A stretch of 64,000 nucleotides of DNA from Plumapathes pennacea (lineage: Eukaryota; Cnidaria; Anthozoa; Antipatharia; Myriopathidae). Each line of letters begins with the position of its first letter. Position 1 is the stretch's first letter. This document shows positions 42,493 through 52,454 of this stretch, piece by piece. Location: the NCBI GenBank assembly GCA_964036295.1, contig OZ038464.1:3352501-3416500 (forward strand). Reading direction: 5' to 3'. A program made the translations under genes and the position numbers. A model generated the notes under the pieces. That model had not been told where the DNA came from. It did no database searches and saw only the letters and a program-made list of their open reading frames with translations.

Positions 42493-45400
42493 ATGGACAC
42501 AACAGATGAAATCGAAGTGAATAGTGACGAGGAGGCAGTAGGAGTCGTGGAAATGAAAGACAAAGGAAAGTGGTACGGCGATGCGGCGGATTACTGGAAG
42601 GTACGGCGCGTTTGTGGGTATGGCACAGCTATTCTGGACCTAAATTTGTCGCTGATTGGTTCTCTTTGCACGAAGCTGATTAAGTTGTAGAAGCACGTGG
42701 GAATTTGTAAGAGCACACGCGATTGGTTTGGCAGTTGCATACACGCAGACGACTTTTCCCTTTCGTCCTTCCCGCTTTATACTCACAAATTGCCATATGT
42801 AGAAATTGCATTTTGAACTTGGGAGTGAAAGCCCGTTAATACCCTGGGGACTTTTTATACAGTGTACTGTACACAGTGCATTTACAGTATTTTGTTTGTG
42901 TCAACAGAGTATTCCAGCCACTATTGATGGAATGTTAGGAGGTTATGGCAAAATATCTTCCACTGATGTTTTGGGTTCCAAATTATTTTTGAATGGATTT
43001 GTGCAGGTATGACTTGTTTGTCTACAGACAACCAATCACCAACTGATATAAAGGTTCTGTGTTGATGTCTTTAATGGGAGGGGTGATAGGTTGATGGATT
43101 TAGTCCCAAAAAGCGCATAAATGTTGGAGGAGAGACTCGATTGTATAAGTGATGTAGTACTGTACAAGATCTCCAAGGGGTATGGTTTGTCTGCATTGAG
43201 ATAAAATTAATAAATTTCCACTGGTTTGCCGTGGTGTAGACTCTTATTTACCACGATTTACATCATCACATGGTCAAAATGTTGTGGACTTACGAGGTGC
43301 TTTGCTGAGTGAGTCCACAACTAATTTCGATCTTGTGATGACGTAAATTGTGGTAAATAAGAGTCCACACCACGGCAAACCAGTGAAAATTTGATTTTTA
43401 CCACAATGTTTAGAAATACACAGGAAAGTTTTGTTGTATTTCGCTGCAAAGCATGACATCATCATTGTCTGGACTCTTATTTACCATGATAAATTGACCA
43501 ATCATAGAGTGAGAAACTAGTGTGTTGTTGTATAATATTTTTTTTTTGTCTGGGGCAGCAGATGTGATTTTGACAGTAATATACCACATACACTTCATAA
43601 GGGCTTGGACAATCTGAAAACAGAGTTGGAAAATCACCTAAATAGGGTGAGAGTTTTAGAAACTATATGTCAAGATTTGTGGGTTGTGAAATGTGTGACC
43701 ATGTTCCAAGTTTCAGTGGTTTGTATGGTACAAAATTCATGTTTGACAGACAGAGTCACTTTAAATGAATGACATTTTACAGGAAGTCAATCGTATGAAG
43801 GCGGATTCTCGGGCATCCAGTGCACACTCAGCCAAATCAACAATAGCACTCGGTGAGCATCAAATTTACTTGCACTATACATACTTACTTTGAACAAAAG
43901 TATTATCAGCTAAATTTGTTTAGGATATGCTTTTACCTTTTCCTTCGATACTACATGACATGGAAGAAGTTACAATTTTTTGTCTCCTTTTTTCATAAAT
44001 ATTTTTATACACATTCAACAGATTGTGGAGCTGGGATTGGCCGTGTCACCAAGCACTTGCTGATGCCCCTGTTTGATGTAGTGGACTTGGTGGAACAAAA
44101 TGTAGAATTTCTTGACAAGGCGAAGACATATTTGGTAAAAATCTATGCGCCATTACTTGTTGCTAATTGGTCCATTTTGGACATTGGGTACTCCAACATA
44201 TCTTGTTTCATTTTTGAACAGTTGGTCTTCAAAGAGATGTATGTACAGAAAATAGACTTGTGTGCAGCACTTTTAAACTAAGTAAAGGGCACCATTGACA
44301 TATATTTTGTCTTAATCCCAATTTGCAATATCGGTAGCCAGGAACGTTGCCAACAGTTTACCAAGGTTGACTTTTGGAGCCTCTCTGGTATTCAAAAACT
44401 TTTTAAGGTGCTGTTTATTTTTAAGTACATTCCTGTGTAAGCCAGAAAATTGCCATAATATGTAATACTATTTATTACTTTAAAAATTATAAAACTTAAA
44501 AAAGGTAAACTTTGTAATGTTTATTTTACTCTGGTTCAACAGGGCAAAAGTAAGGATAGAGTAGGACATTTCTTTCCCACTGGTCTACAGGTACATATAC
44601 AGTAGCTCTGATATAAATAATTTTAGATTTTGACAAGGTCTCACATTGGAGTATAATTGAAAAAAAAAAAATGTTTTGATGTGAATTCTAGTGATGACAC
44701 TGCCAATTTTGCATTTGGTCTTTAAACTTATGAATTGCACAGCAACAGCAACATTAACCACAGCAAGTGTTATTTTTATATTTTCCAGGAATTTGAGCCC
44801 CAGCCTGGCCGATACAATGTGATCTGGTGCCAGTGGGTCTTAGGACACCTCACAGATGGTAAGGAAGCAATCCTTGTCTGTATAGACCTAGAGTTACCAA
44901 AAGAAAAGAATAATCATTGATAACTTTATTCTTAGACTTCAAAGGGCAGATTCTCCCAACCATGTAAGAGAAACATGTATGGGTAATGAAGTGAGAAGGT
45001 TGTTCAACCAGATGTAAATCCATGTTCTAGCCATACCTTTTTTTTTTCATATCTACAGTATGGTGAGAAACTAAAATTTTAAAATGTTGAAGTTGATCAC
45101 TCTTGGGAGTGAAAGGGTCCCATGAGTGATCAAGTTCAGTTTGTGCACTAGAGATATACATACACTGCAGTTTCATACAGTGTGGATAATTTATTATCTG
45201 CAGTTTGGTTTTGTGAAATGGTTTTTAGCCCCGAGTGTCAACACTGTGACACCTGCAGGGGGGGGGGGGGGGGGGGAGCTCTAAAAATCTGTTGAAATTG
45301 ATGGGGTAGGGGGGGGGGGCAGCAGCCAAAAATTAAATCACTAGCAAGGGGGCTCCTAAAATTTTATGCTTCAAGTTGCAACATCATCATCCTCCCCCTC

Positions 45401-46894
45401 TCATAATAAATGAAGTTTCCCTTACTGAATAAATGACTTCACTATAAGAACCTTTGTCTTTTCTCTTTGTCTGACTTTGTGTTTGTCCTTCTCTTTGTCT
45501 CTGTTAGAGGATTTTGTGAGTTTCTTCAAGCGCTGTGAGAAAGGTCTGGCGGAAGGTGGTGTTATAGTAGTAAAGGAGAACTTAACACGGGAGAGTGTTG
45601 ACCTTGACTCACAAGACAGCAGTGTTACCAGGTACAATGTATGAAAAAACAGGAATGAAACAAACTTCAAGGAGATGATGCTACGTAGGGCAGATTTTCT
45701 CCTTTCCAACTTAAATGTAAAGGGGCCCTCTGTGGCAAGTTACTTGATCGCTGAATTTGGTTCCCAACACAAAATGATGCAATTAATTAAAAGAAAAATA
45801 GGTTAGTAGCATTTTTAGATTAGAAAAAAACTAATGTTCTCCTCAAACGAGTCGGATGGAAGTGGATTGCTATTTATTTTTTGGGTGCTCCAAAAATGGC
45901 AGAACCAAGGATTTTGGCATGCAAAGGACTGTGGTTGAGAGGGCCCTTGAAACAAAAATTCAAAAGCAATGTTGAAATGTACCTTTTTTCGCATCCCATT
46001 TGACAATAGATTCTACTGTCCATAGTCTGCTAATAATCGGCTCTTTGCATGTCCATTTGTCCTCCAGATCTGATGAGATATTCAAAAAGCTGTTTTCAAG
46101 GACAGGACTAGCCCTTATAAAAGAAGAAGTCCAAAAGAACTTTCCCAGCGAGATCTACAGAGTAAAAATGTATGTTTACAACCCTCCTTCTGATTGGTCT
46201 TCTCTTGGGTACTCATTCGACAGTAGTGCGACACTGACAAGACAGCGACACAAAAGTAACACGACAGATATACGATACTGACACGACAGTAGTACGACAC
46301 TGACACGACAGCGACACGAAAGTAACACGACAGTAGTACGATACTGACACGACAGTAGTACGACAGTAGTGCGACACTGACACGACAGCGACACGAAAGT
46401 AACGCGACAGTAGTGCGATACTGACACGACAGCGACACGAAAGTAACACGACATTAGTACGATACTGGCACGACAGCGACACGAGAGTAACGAGATATCA
46501 CAGTAGCACAATGGTAAGTAGCGGCTCTGTCATTCATTTGATTTTGTAAGAACATACTTTACCTTTAACCCTTTCACTCCTGAGCTCATAATACAAATTC
46601 TGCCAACTATTCAGGAAGAAAATGTATGAAAGATGTAGTGAGAATCGATGGGCCAATCAGTTTTCATCTGAGAAAACTATTAAGTGGCAAATTCTCTATA
46701 TTGAACCATGAAATTTTGGTAAGAGATTAAAGGAGAAAATAGAAGTTGATCGCTTTCAGGAGTGAAGTCAGCAAGGTACACAACAGGAACAACAGCAGGA
46801 AAGTAACGACATTTGAATGTAATACACACCTTTGCTGTCTTGTTTTCCAAGGTATGCCCTGGCCCCAAAGACAGTCCTTCCAACAAACGGATGA
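42493..46894 (+). CDS. NTMT1: N-terminal Xaa-Pro-Lys methyltransferase (NTMT1/METTL11A type)
   Basis: Methylates the alpha-amino group of proteins starting X-Pro-Lys after Met removal (for example RCC1), using S-adenosylmethionine; nuclear and cytosolic. Nine exons, all GT-AG with agreeing phases: 42493-42600, 42908-43006, 43783-43852, 44022-44134, 44543-44590, 44789-44858, 45508-45631, 46068-46169, 46852-46894 (stop TGA). About 258 residues against 223 in human NTMT1. Motifs in order: AADYWK; TIDGMLGGYGKISSTD (substrate pocket); DCGAGIGRVTKHLL (SAM motif I); YNVIWCQWVLGHLTD (motif with the conserved W and D-containing H-L-T-D end); GGVIVVKENLTRE; FPSEIYRVKMYAL at the end. The first exon adds an acidic stretch (MDTTDEIEVNSDEEAVGVVE) absent from the human protein. 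The in-frame upstream region lacks an ATG, so 42493 is the start. Complete and apparently functional. Confidence 0.95.
43209..43550. mobile_element. ~330-bp inverted-repeat element, copy 2, in NTMT1 intron 2
   Basis: Reverse-complement relative of 41090-41412: CCACTGGTTTGCCGTGGTGT…CACCACGGCAAACCAGTG, then CATTGTCTGGACTCTTATTT and GAGAAACTAGTGTGTTGTTG. Confidence 0.85.
44935..45119. mobile_element. CACTCCC-family MITE in NTMT1 intron 6
   Basis: CAAAGGGCAGATTCTCCCAA…GTATGGGTAATGAAGTGAGA…GATCACTCTTGGGAGTGAAA. A G tract (45258-45276) follows. Confidence 0.85.
46219..46500. repeat. 22/44-bp minisatellite in NTMT1 intron 8
   Basis: Tandem CGACAGTAGTACGATACTGA(CA), CACGACAGCGACACGAAAGT(AA) modules, in about six higher-order units of ~44 bp. 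It begins 50 bases after the exon 8 donor and is copied in all frames as Ser/Cys/Arg/Val-rich spurious ORFs. Confidence 0.92.
46566..46767. mobile_element. CACTCCC-family MITE in NTMT1 intron 8
   Basis: TTAACCCTTTCACTCCTGAG at the left, GATCGCTTTCAGGAGTGAAG at the right; it ends only ~85 bases before the last exon's acceptor. Confidence 0.88.
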
Positions 46895-47270
46895 GTGACT
46901 TTCGCTTCATTTGCCTCCGAGTCCTGTAAAAGTTGGGAACATCCTACAAGGACCGATCTGATTTTATCGAAGCACTTCGTCTTGTATCCAACGCTAGGAA
47001 CTCTGGGTTCGATTTACGGTGAATCTTGACTTACTGTAACCACCAAAGCCTGAAGTGTTTTACAGTAGAATCTAGGGAATTCGTCCCATGAAATGCGCGC
47101 TTTTAAGTCAGCACGGTGACGCCGTTATGAACTAACTTCCCGAGCAAATAATTGTCAGAATTTGCCATTTTCGGGATGCCTGTTGTCTTCGATTCAAAAC
47201 GAGGCGTAGTGCGATTTGTATAAAATGAACATGCGAGTAAAACTAATTAAAAATAGGTTCAGTTGGAGCC
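46895..47270. other. 3' flank of NTMT1-type gene
   Basis: No AATAAA within the first 200 bases. 47163-47222 is a half copy of the MITE at 37743. No gene. Confidence 0.35.
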
Positions 47271-47558
47271 AATTTCAGATGACGGTTGAACGAAATCGTG
47301 TAATTGCTTTGGTTTTGTCTGGACAAGTTTAGTAACATTATGGGCCAGTGAGTAGCAAAAGGAAAACCAATAAGCCAGTATTTCTCGCACTGCCTAATGG
47401 TTTCTTCTTCAAAGTAAAACCAACGCGAATTATCTTCAATTGGCTTCTGATTGGTTGAAAGTGTGTGTGTGTGTGTGCGTGTGTGTGTGTGTGCTTTTTT
47501 ACAGTCTCTGTGATTGGTGGTGTACTTTGGTCTTGGTTTTCGACAGTCATCCGAAAAT
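47271..47558. mobile_element. MITE, TTCGGATGACTGTCGAAA ends, with (GT)n
   Basis: Right end TGGTTTTCGACAGTCATCCG(AAAA) and a decayed left end (CAGATGACGGTTGAACG); internal AATTGCTTTGGTTTTG and GGCTTCTGATTGGTTGAA match the copy at 61472-61780. A GT/TG microsatellite (47461-47494) lies inside. Confidence 0.82.
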
Positions 47559-47816
47559 AGATCTATTAAAAGCAACGCAAGCACATTGAAAAGAGAATAA
47601 ATGAATTTGAGCCAGTACTTGCGCCAAGCTTACTTTCACGGCTCTTTGTGCTTGCATGCGTTTATGCCTGTAATGCTTGTGTTTGCGTGCCTCGTAAAAA
47701 CCTGAAAAACAACTGTATAAGCGACTATGACGTTCACCAACGATACTTATTGTATTGTTGAACGATGCTTGATTGGTGTGGAATAAATACAAGCACGAGT
47801 TTTACAATTCTTACGT

Positions 47817-48563
47817 ACAGTCAAAGCTCTCCATGCGACCACTCTCATAAGCGACCAGCTCTCTAGCTCTCTAGACTCTAGCTGGTCGCATTATGAAAAC
47901 CCGTTTGAATTGTCACTTAAACTCTGCAATTAAAAGCTCTCGTAAGCGACCGCGACCACCTTTGGTTACTATTACCAACTGGTATTTTCCTTGTTTTAAG
48001 CTCTCGGAAGCGATCACTCCGCGAAGGGTCTGACTCGTATTAGTCAACACTTTACTGAAAGTGAACACTACTTGATCGCATTTACAGCGTAAGAGTATGA
48101 CATATTGCGCTAATGGTTCCTTTGATTGTTCAAGGGAGTTTTGGGTGGAGCATCCGAGCGGCTTTATGTTAATAGCTCTTGTAAGCGACCAGCCTCTACT
48201 GTTTCAGCGTGTGGTCGCTTACGAGAGCCCATTCTCGTAAGGGACCAGCTCTAGTTATGACCACTTTTTGAATTCCCGAGGACTCCCAGCTTTGAGTATC
48301 TAAACCCTTGACCTGGTCGCCTACGAGAGCTTCGATTGTAGTTAATATTGTTGATCAAAACTGCACCGACTGCCGTTCGACTTTATCACAACGCGAGTAT
48401 CAAACGGCAGTCAGTGCAGTTTTGATCAGCAGTATTAACTATAGTCAAAGCTCTCGTAGGCGACCAGGAGTTTGAGTGACAATTCAAACGGGTTTTCATA
48501 ATGCTGGTCGTAACTAGAGCTGATCGCTTACGAGAGTGGTCGAGAGGAGAGCTTTGACTTTAC
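47817..48563. mobile_element. Composite inverted-repeat element, TACAGTCAAAGCTCTC ends
   Basis: Left end TACAGTCAAAGCTCTCCATG…GCGACCAGCTCT and right end GCTTACGAGAGTGGTCGAGA-GGAGAGCTTTGACTTTA are ~110-bp inverted arms (AACCCGTTTGAATTGTCACT versus AGTGACAATTCAAACGGGTT). A second hairpin (GTTGATCAAAACTGCACCGA…AGTGCAGTTTTGATCAGCAG, 48350-48430) is nested inside. Confidence 0.85.
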
Positions 48564-48667
48564 GTCGTATCAAACTCGTGTTCCTTCAACTTGTGTTCTC
48601 TAGGCTGAACGACCCAATTACGTTAGTTAAACCAACCGGACATTGAGATGACCAAAATTACGAAGTA

Positions 48668-48816
48668 CAGTCGAACCTCGCTATTTCGAATTCGGTTAAT
48701 TCGAAGTCCCCGTTATTTCGAAGTCAAGCCGGATCCTAGTGGATTTATTTTTCAGCCCCGCTATTTCGAACTTTTTTTCATGTCCCGTGCGACTTCGAAA
48801 TAGCGGGGTTCCACTG
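48668..48816. mobile_element. Pogo/Tigger-like MITE, 149 bp
   Basis: CAGTCGAACCTCGCTATTTC…GTTATTTCGAAGTC…GAAATAGCGGGGTTCCACTG, with TA before and T-TA after. The sub-terminal 17-mer CTTCGAAATAGCGGGGT (48793-48809) matches the CENP-B box pattern N-TTCG-N4-A-N2-CGGG-N except for one base. Confidence 0.88.
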
Positions 48817-49428
48817 TTTACAGGAATAGCGAGAACAGACTGAACAAGTTGTTGAGGTTTGTCTTTGTTGAGACTATTTAGTCTTAGTAAGTTTGTTATA
48901 AAACTCAAAGAAACGCGTCCACGGAGATCATAAGACACGGCTTAAAAATATCTGGTAGACTCATCGCTAAGATGCACAAGGAAGCTGTAAATAATACTCC
49001 AAGGTTAGCCGTCTGTTGATAAGCGTAGCTGATAAGCAGTAAGGACTCCAGTAGTTTCAAGAGAAAACCTTTAATTCTCAAGCTCGTGTTTCCGAGCCCG
49101 TGTCTCACACACTAATGAATAATTGTCCCAGAAATGAATAATAAATATAACTCCATATAAGATCCTATTCATCGAGATAGATTGTCTACACTCCAACAAG
49201 ACCGGAAGACCTGGTAAAAAGACGATGTCATAAAAGAATTAGAATTAGACCGGAAGACTGATATCCAACGAGTCTTCTTGAGGGAACAGATGAGTCATTT
49301 TAAAAACACAACGAAATCATGCTATTGTTCTCACAAAATACGCGCAGTCATGCGCATAGTACAAAGTGTGTGTGTGTGTGTGTGCGTGCGTGCGTGCGTG
49401 TGTGTTGTTTTGTAATATGATCACGATG
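48817..49428. other. 3' flank of NLR gene with (GT)n
   Basis: Open stretches on the minus strand (48938-48696, 49108-48905) are not recognisable. A TG/CGTG microsatellite spans 49368-49408, only ~20 bases downstream of the NLR stop codon. Confidence 0.4.
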
Positions 49429-52400
49429 CTACTCTTTAACACTCTGGATTCCCCCGATGATTGTTAGAGATTTCATGGTCACCCCGACAGTGCTCACCTT
49501 CAATCTCTTGCCACTTCTTCGCGCGGCATTTTCCAAAGCAGTTCTGCATTCCTCAAAATTTACATTAAAGAAGGAATAATTTGCTTGGTCAATCACCAGT
49601 TCGAACTCCTTCGGTATATTGGCCACCACCTCCTCAGCAAAACTAACGGAGCCATCAGTAAAGAAACTGTAATCCACACCAAGCGTCTTCAGTTGCGGAA
49701 CATTTCGAAGTACCTTTACTACTTCTGTGGCTTCTTTTAGAGTCATGTCGGTGTCATTGAGCTGCAGCAGGTTCAGGTCCGGAACATTTTCCAGGTAATG
49801 GGCAAGAACACTCACCCCAGGTCCAAGGGGATTGAACCCCAACATCAGGTGAGTTAGGTGTGGTACACTCTTCAACTCTTCAGCCAACTTCACAACTTCT
49901 CTTTCACCCATGTCCGTTTCTCGCAGTTTGAGGGAAACGAGCTGTGGTACCAGTGACAATTTCTCAAACAATGCTAATAATCCCGGTCCCAGGGAGTTGT
50001 GTGATAAATCCAAATGTTTCAACTGTGGAAGATTCTCCAACACCTCAGCCAGAGCTGCAACACCTGTTTCATCCATATCTGTACGCTCCAGGTTCAGCGA
50101 ATACAGCTGTAGGAATGGATGGTTGAACAGGATATGTGCTGCATTACCAAACGGGCTACGTTTGATTTTGAGCTTTTGCAACTTAGAAAGATGCGTCAAG
50201 CTCATTGCCAGGACAGGTGCCTCTTTAGCTGATATTGTTGTTCGTACAAATTTAATTGTATGAACATTTACGGCATATCTTAGCCCGCTGAAAAATGCAA
50301 TGAGGTTACGAGCGCAGGGCACCCATGCATTGTCATACCAAATACAGCACTTTCGTACCAGGGAAAAAACATGCAGGGACTGCACACCAGTAAAACTGCT
50401 GGATTGATTACTTGACGGTTCAGCTAGAAGAGCATCTTCTACATCTTGGGGCAGAGGCCGCATTACATCAAAATTGGTTTTCACGTAACCTATCAGTCCA
50501 ATGCCTTGATCAAGTTTCCCGTCAAAGATGAGGTAGAACGCACTTTCTCGCCGCACCAACCAAAACCTTTCGTTAATAACATTTAGCGGTGTGAACATGT
50601 AATGTCTCAGGAATTCTGCCCCTGTCATGTGAGCCTCGTCAGGTGACCCAGTTACCACTCTGATATCAAACTGATCCAGGACAAGTAACAAACGCTTACA
50701 ACGTTGCATTGATCTATAACAGCGTTCAAAAAAGCTGATCGCAAAACGATCACCTTGAAAAGAAAAGAAAACTAATGGCAGTAAAACTCGAACCAAGCTG
50801 CTGTGATGAAGCAAGAGCGCAAGAATGTCGGGTACTGTTGAGAAAAAACTATCAGAATGAGTTGTGGGCATCTCTTCAGTTGGACAATTTTTAACCGGAT
50901 CTTCAGAGAGAGAAAAAAGATAATCGGAAAATTCCTCTTCTGTCAACCCCCACGCAGAGGGAAGCAAATTTTCGAAAGTGCTCCACATCGGACGAAGCAG
51001 TACTACTCCACCAACACAGTCCAGATATGCTCCTAAAACGGCTTCTTTGCTGTCTAATGTCGACCAAAATTGGAAACACCAGAGTAGAAATTCCTGCTGG
51101 TCCTCCGTTAAGTCTTCCTCGCACACTAGAGTTTTTGGAACAAAATTCTCTTTCTCCTCAATGTTCTTCAGGTGTACGAAGATGGCCTTGGCACCCTCTG
51201 CTGATAAATGACCAACAAACTTGAGAAACTCCTCGAACTTCTGGACTGTAGCAAAATCGCATATGGGTAATATCCAATCTTTCAACCCTTGAGGGATTGC
51301 TTCATTTGCAATGTACCATGCAGCAAGAAATTCCTGCATAGACTTGTGGAAAAAGGAGGCCATGACTTTCGATCGCTGGTGCTGGACTTTTGATATTGAC
51401 ACGAAGCCAAGTCGTACAACATCATCGCTTTGTACATCTTTGGATAGAGCAGCGGTGTCAAACACTAAAGAATCTTCGAGCAGTGCCTTGAATGCTACTT
51501 TGCCAATCTTGCACAATGTTTCACTGCATTCATCTATGTTCTTTAGACTATCAAGGGGGAGGGGCACTTTGGCACAGCAGTGGTCAATTATGCACTGGGT
51601 GATGTCCTGGTACAACTGGGTTCTCGAGGTTGGCAAAGGTTGATCTTTCCTTTCCTTCCACAGCAGGCACAAATAGAGCAACATCAATGGAATTGATGCC
51701 ATGTCCATAATGTCGTGCTCCTCTACGTATCCCATAAAAGCCTCGCATTGGTCTTCTCCCACGTACTTTGTAGCGAATGTCTCCATATCCGCCTGGGTAA
51801 ATCCATTAATTTTGCACTGTGTGTGCATGAACTTCTTCACCACATTCACCTTCACTTCTCTGGTAGTCACTACCACGTGACAATCTCGCAGCAGCTGTCC
51901 ACTGATGATCTTGTACACATCTGAATGGGTGTCTTCCGCTTTGTCATACTCATCGAATCCATCAAACAAAATAAGGATTCTGTCTTGATTCTCACAGATG
52001 AAGCGGTGAAGAGACTCCAGCGCTGCAGGCTCATCAGAGGGTAAAAGCCCTGAAATTCGAACCATTTCTTTGAAGTCCGTCACATCACCACACACGTCCC
52101 TCAACTTAATGACTACCAAAAGATCAAACTTTTTTAAGGCTTCTTTCTCTTGTCTTGCCCACTCCACAGCTAGTTTCTGCGTAAAAGTAGACTTGCCAAT
52201 TCCACTCTGTCCATGAACTAGGATTCTTTTGGGGTTTTCACAATTTTTATGACCAAGGAAGATGTCAGCGTAGTCTTCAAGCTCTTTCTCCTCTATTCCA
52301 CTGGGCTTCTGGTCTTCTCTGCACCAGGACAATCGTGTGTACACTTCGTCAATGGGCACAGTGTCATCTGGGTCCCAGGGAGCCATCTGCACTTTACTCA

Positions 52401-52454
52401 TGTTGGTTTTGTAGAACTCAGAGAGTCGGTTTTGGACCGCATGAAGATCAAACT
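49429..52454 (-). CDS. NLR gene: NACHT-LRR exon
   Basis: 1007 residues in one exon after acceptor TGTCTTACAG. Residues 1-70 are the pre-NACHT segment (EFDLHAVQNRLSEFYKTNMS, …PIDEVYTRLSW). Walker A is VHGQSGIGKST (about 80-90); Walker B RILILFDGFDEYD (about 159-171); a sensor-like HVVVTTREVKVN follows; then MASIPLMLLYLCLLW and SFFHKSMQEFLAAWYIA of the winged-helix/NAD2 region. The last ~200 residues carry about five leucine-rich repeats (LYSLNLERTDMDETGVAALA, LKHLDLSHNSLGPGLLALFE, LVSLKLRETDMGEREVVKLA, LTHLMLGFNPLGPGVSVLAH). The 250 or so residues between are helical and unassigned. Both nucleotide-binding motifs are intact. Confidence 0.93.

Noticed and set aside
46115-46511. Minus-strand Ser/Cys/Arg frames
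   Set aside because: Antisense reading of the intronic minisatellite.
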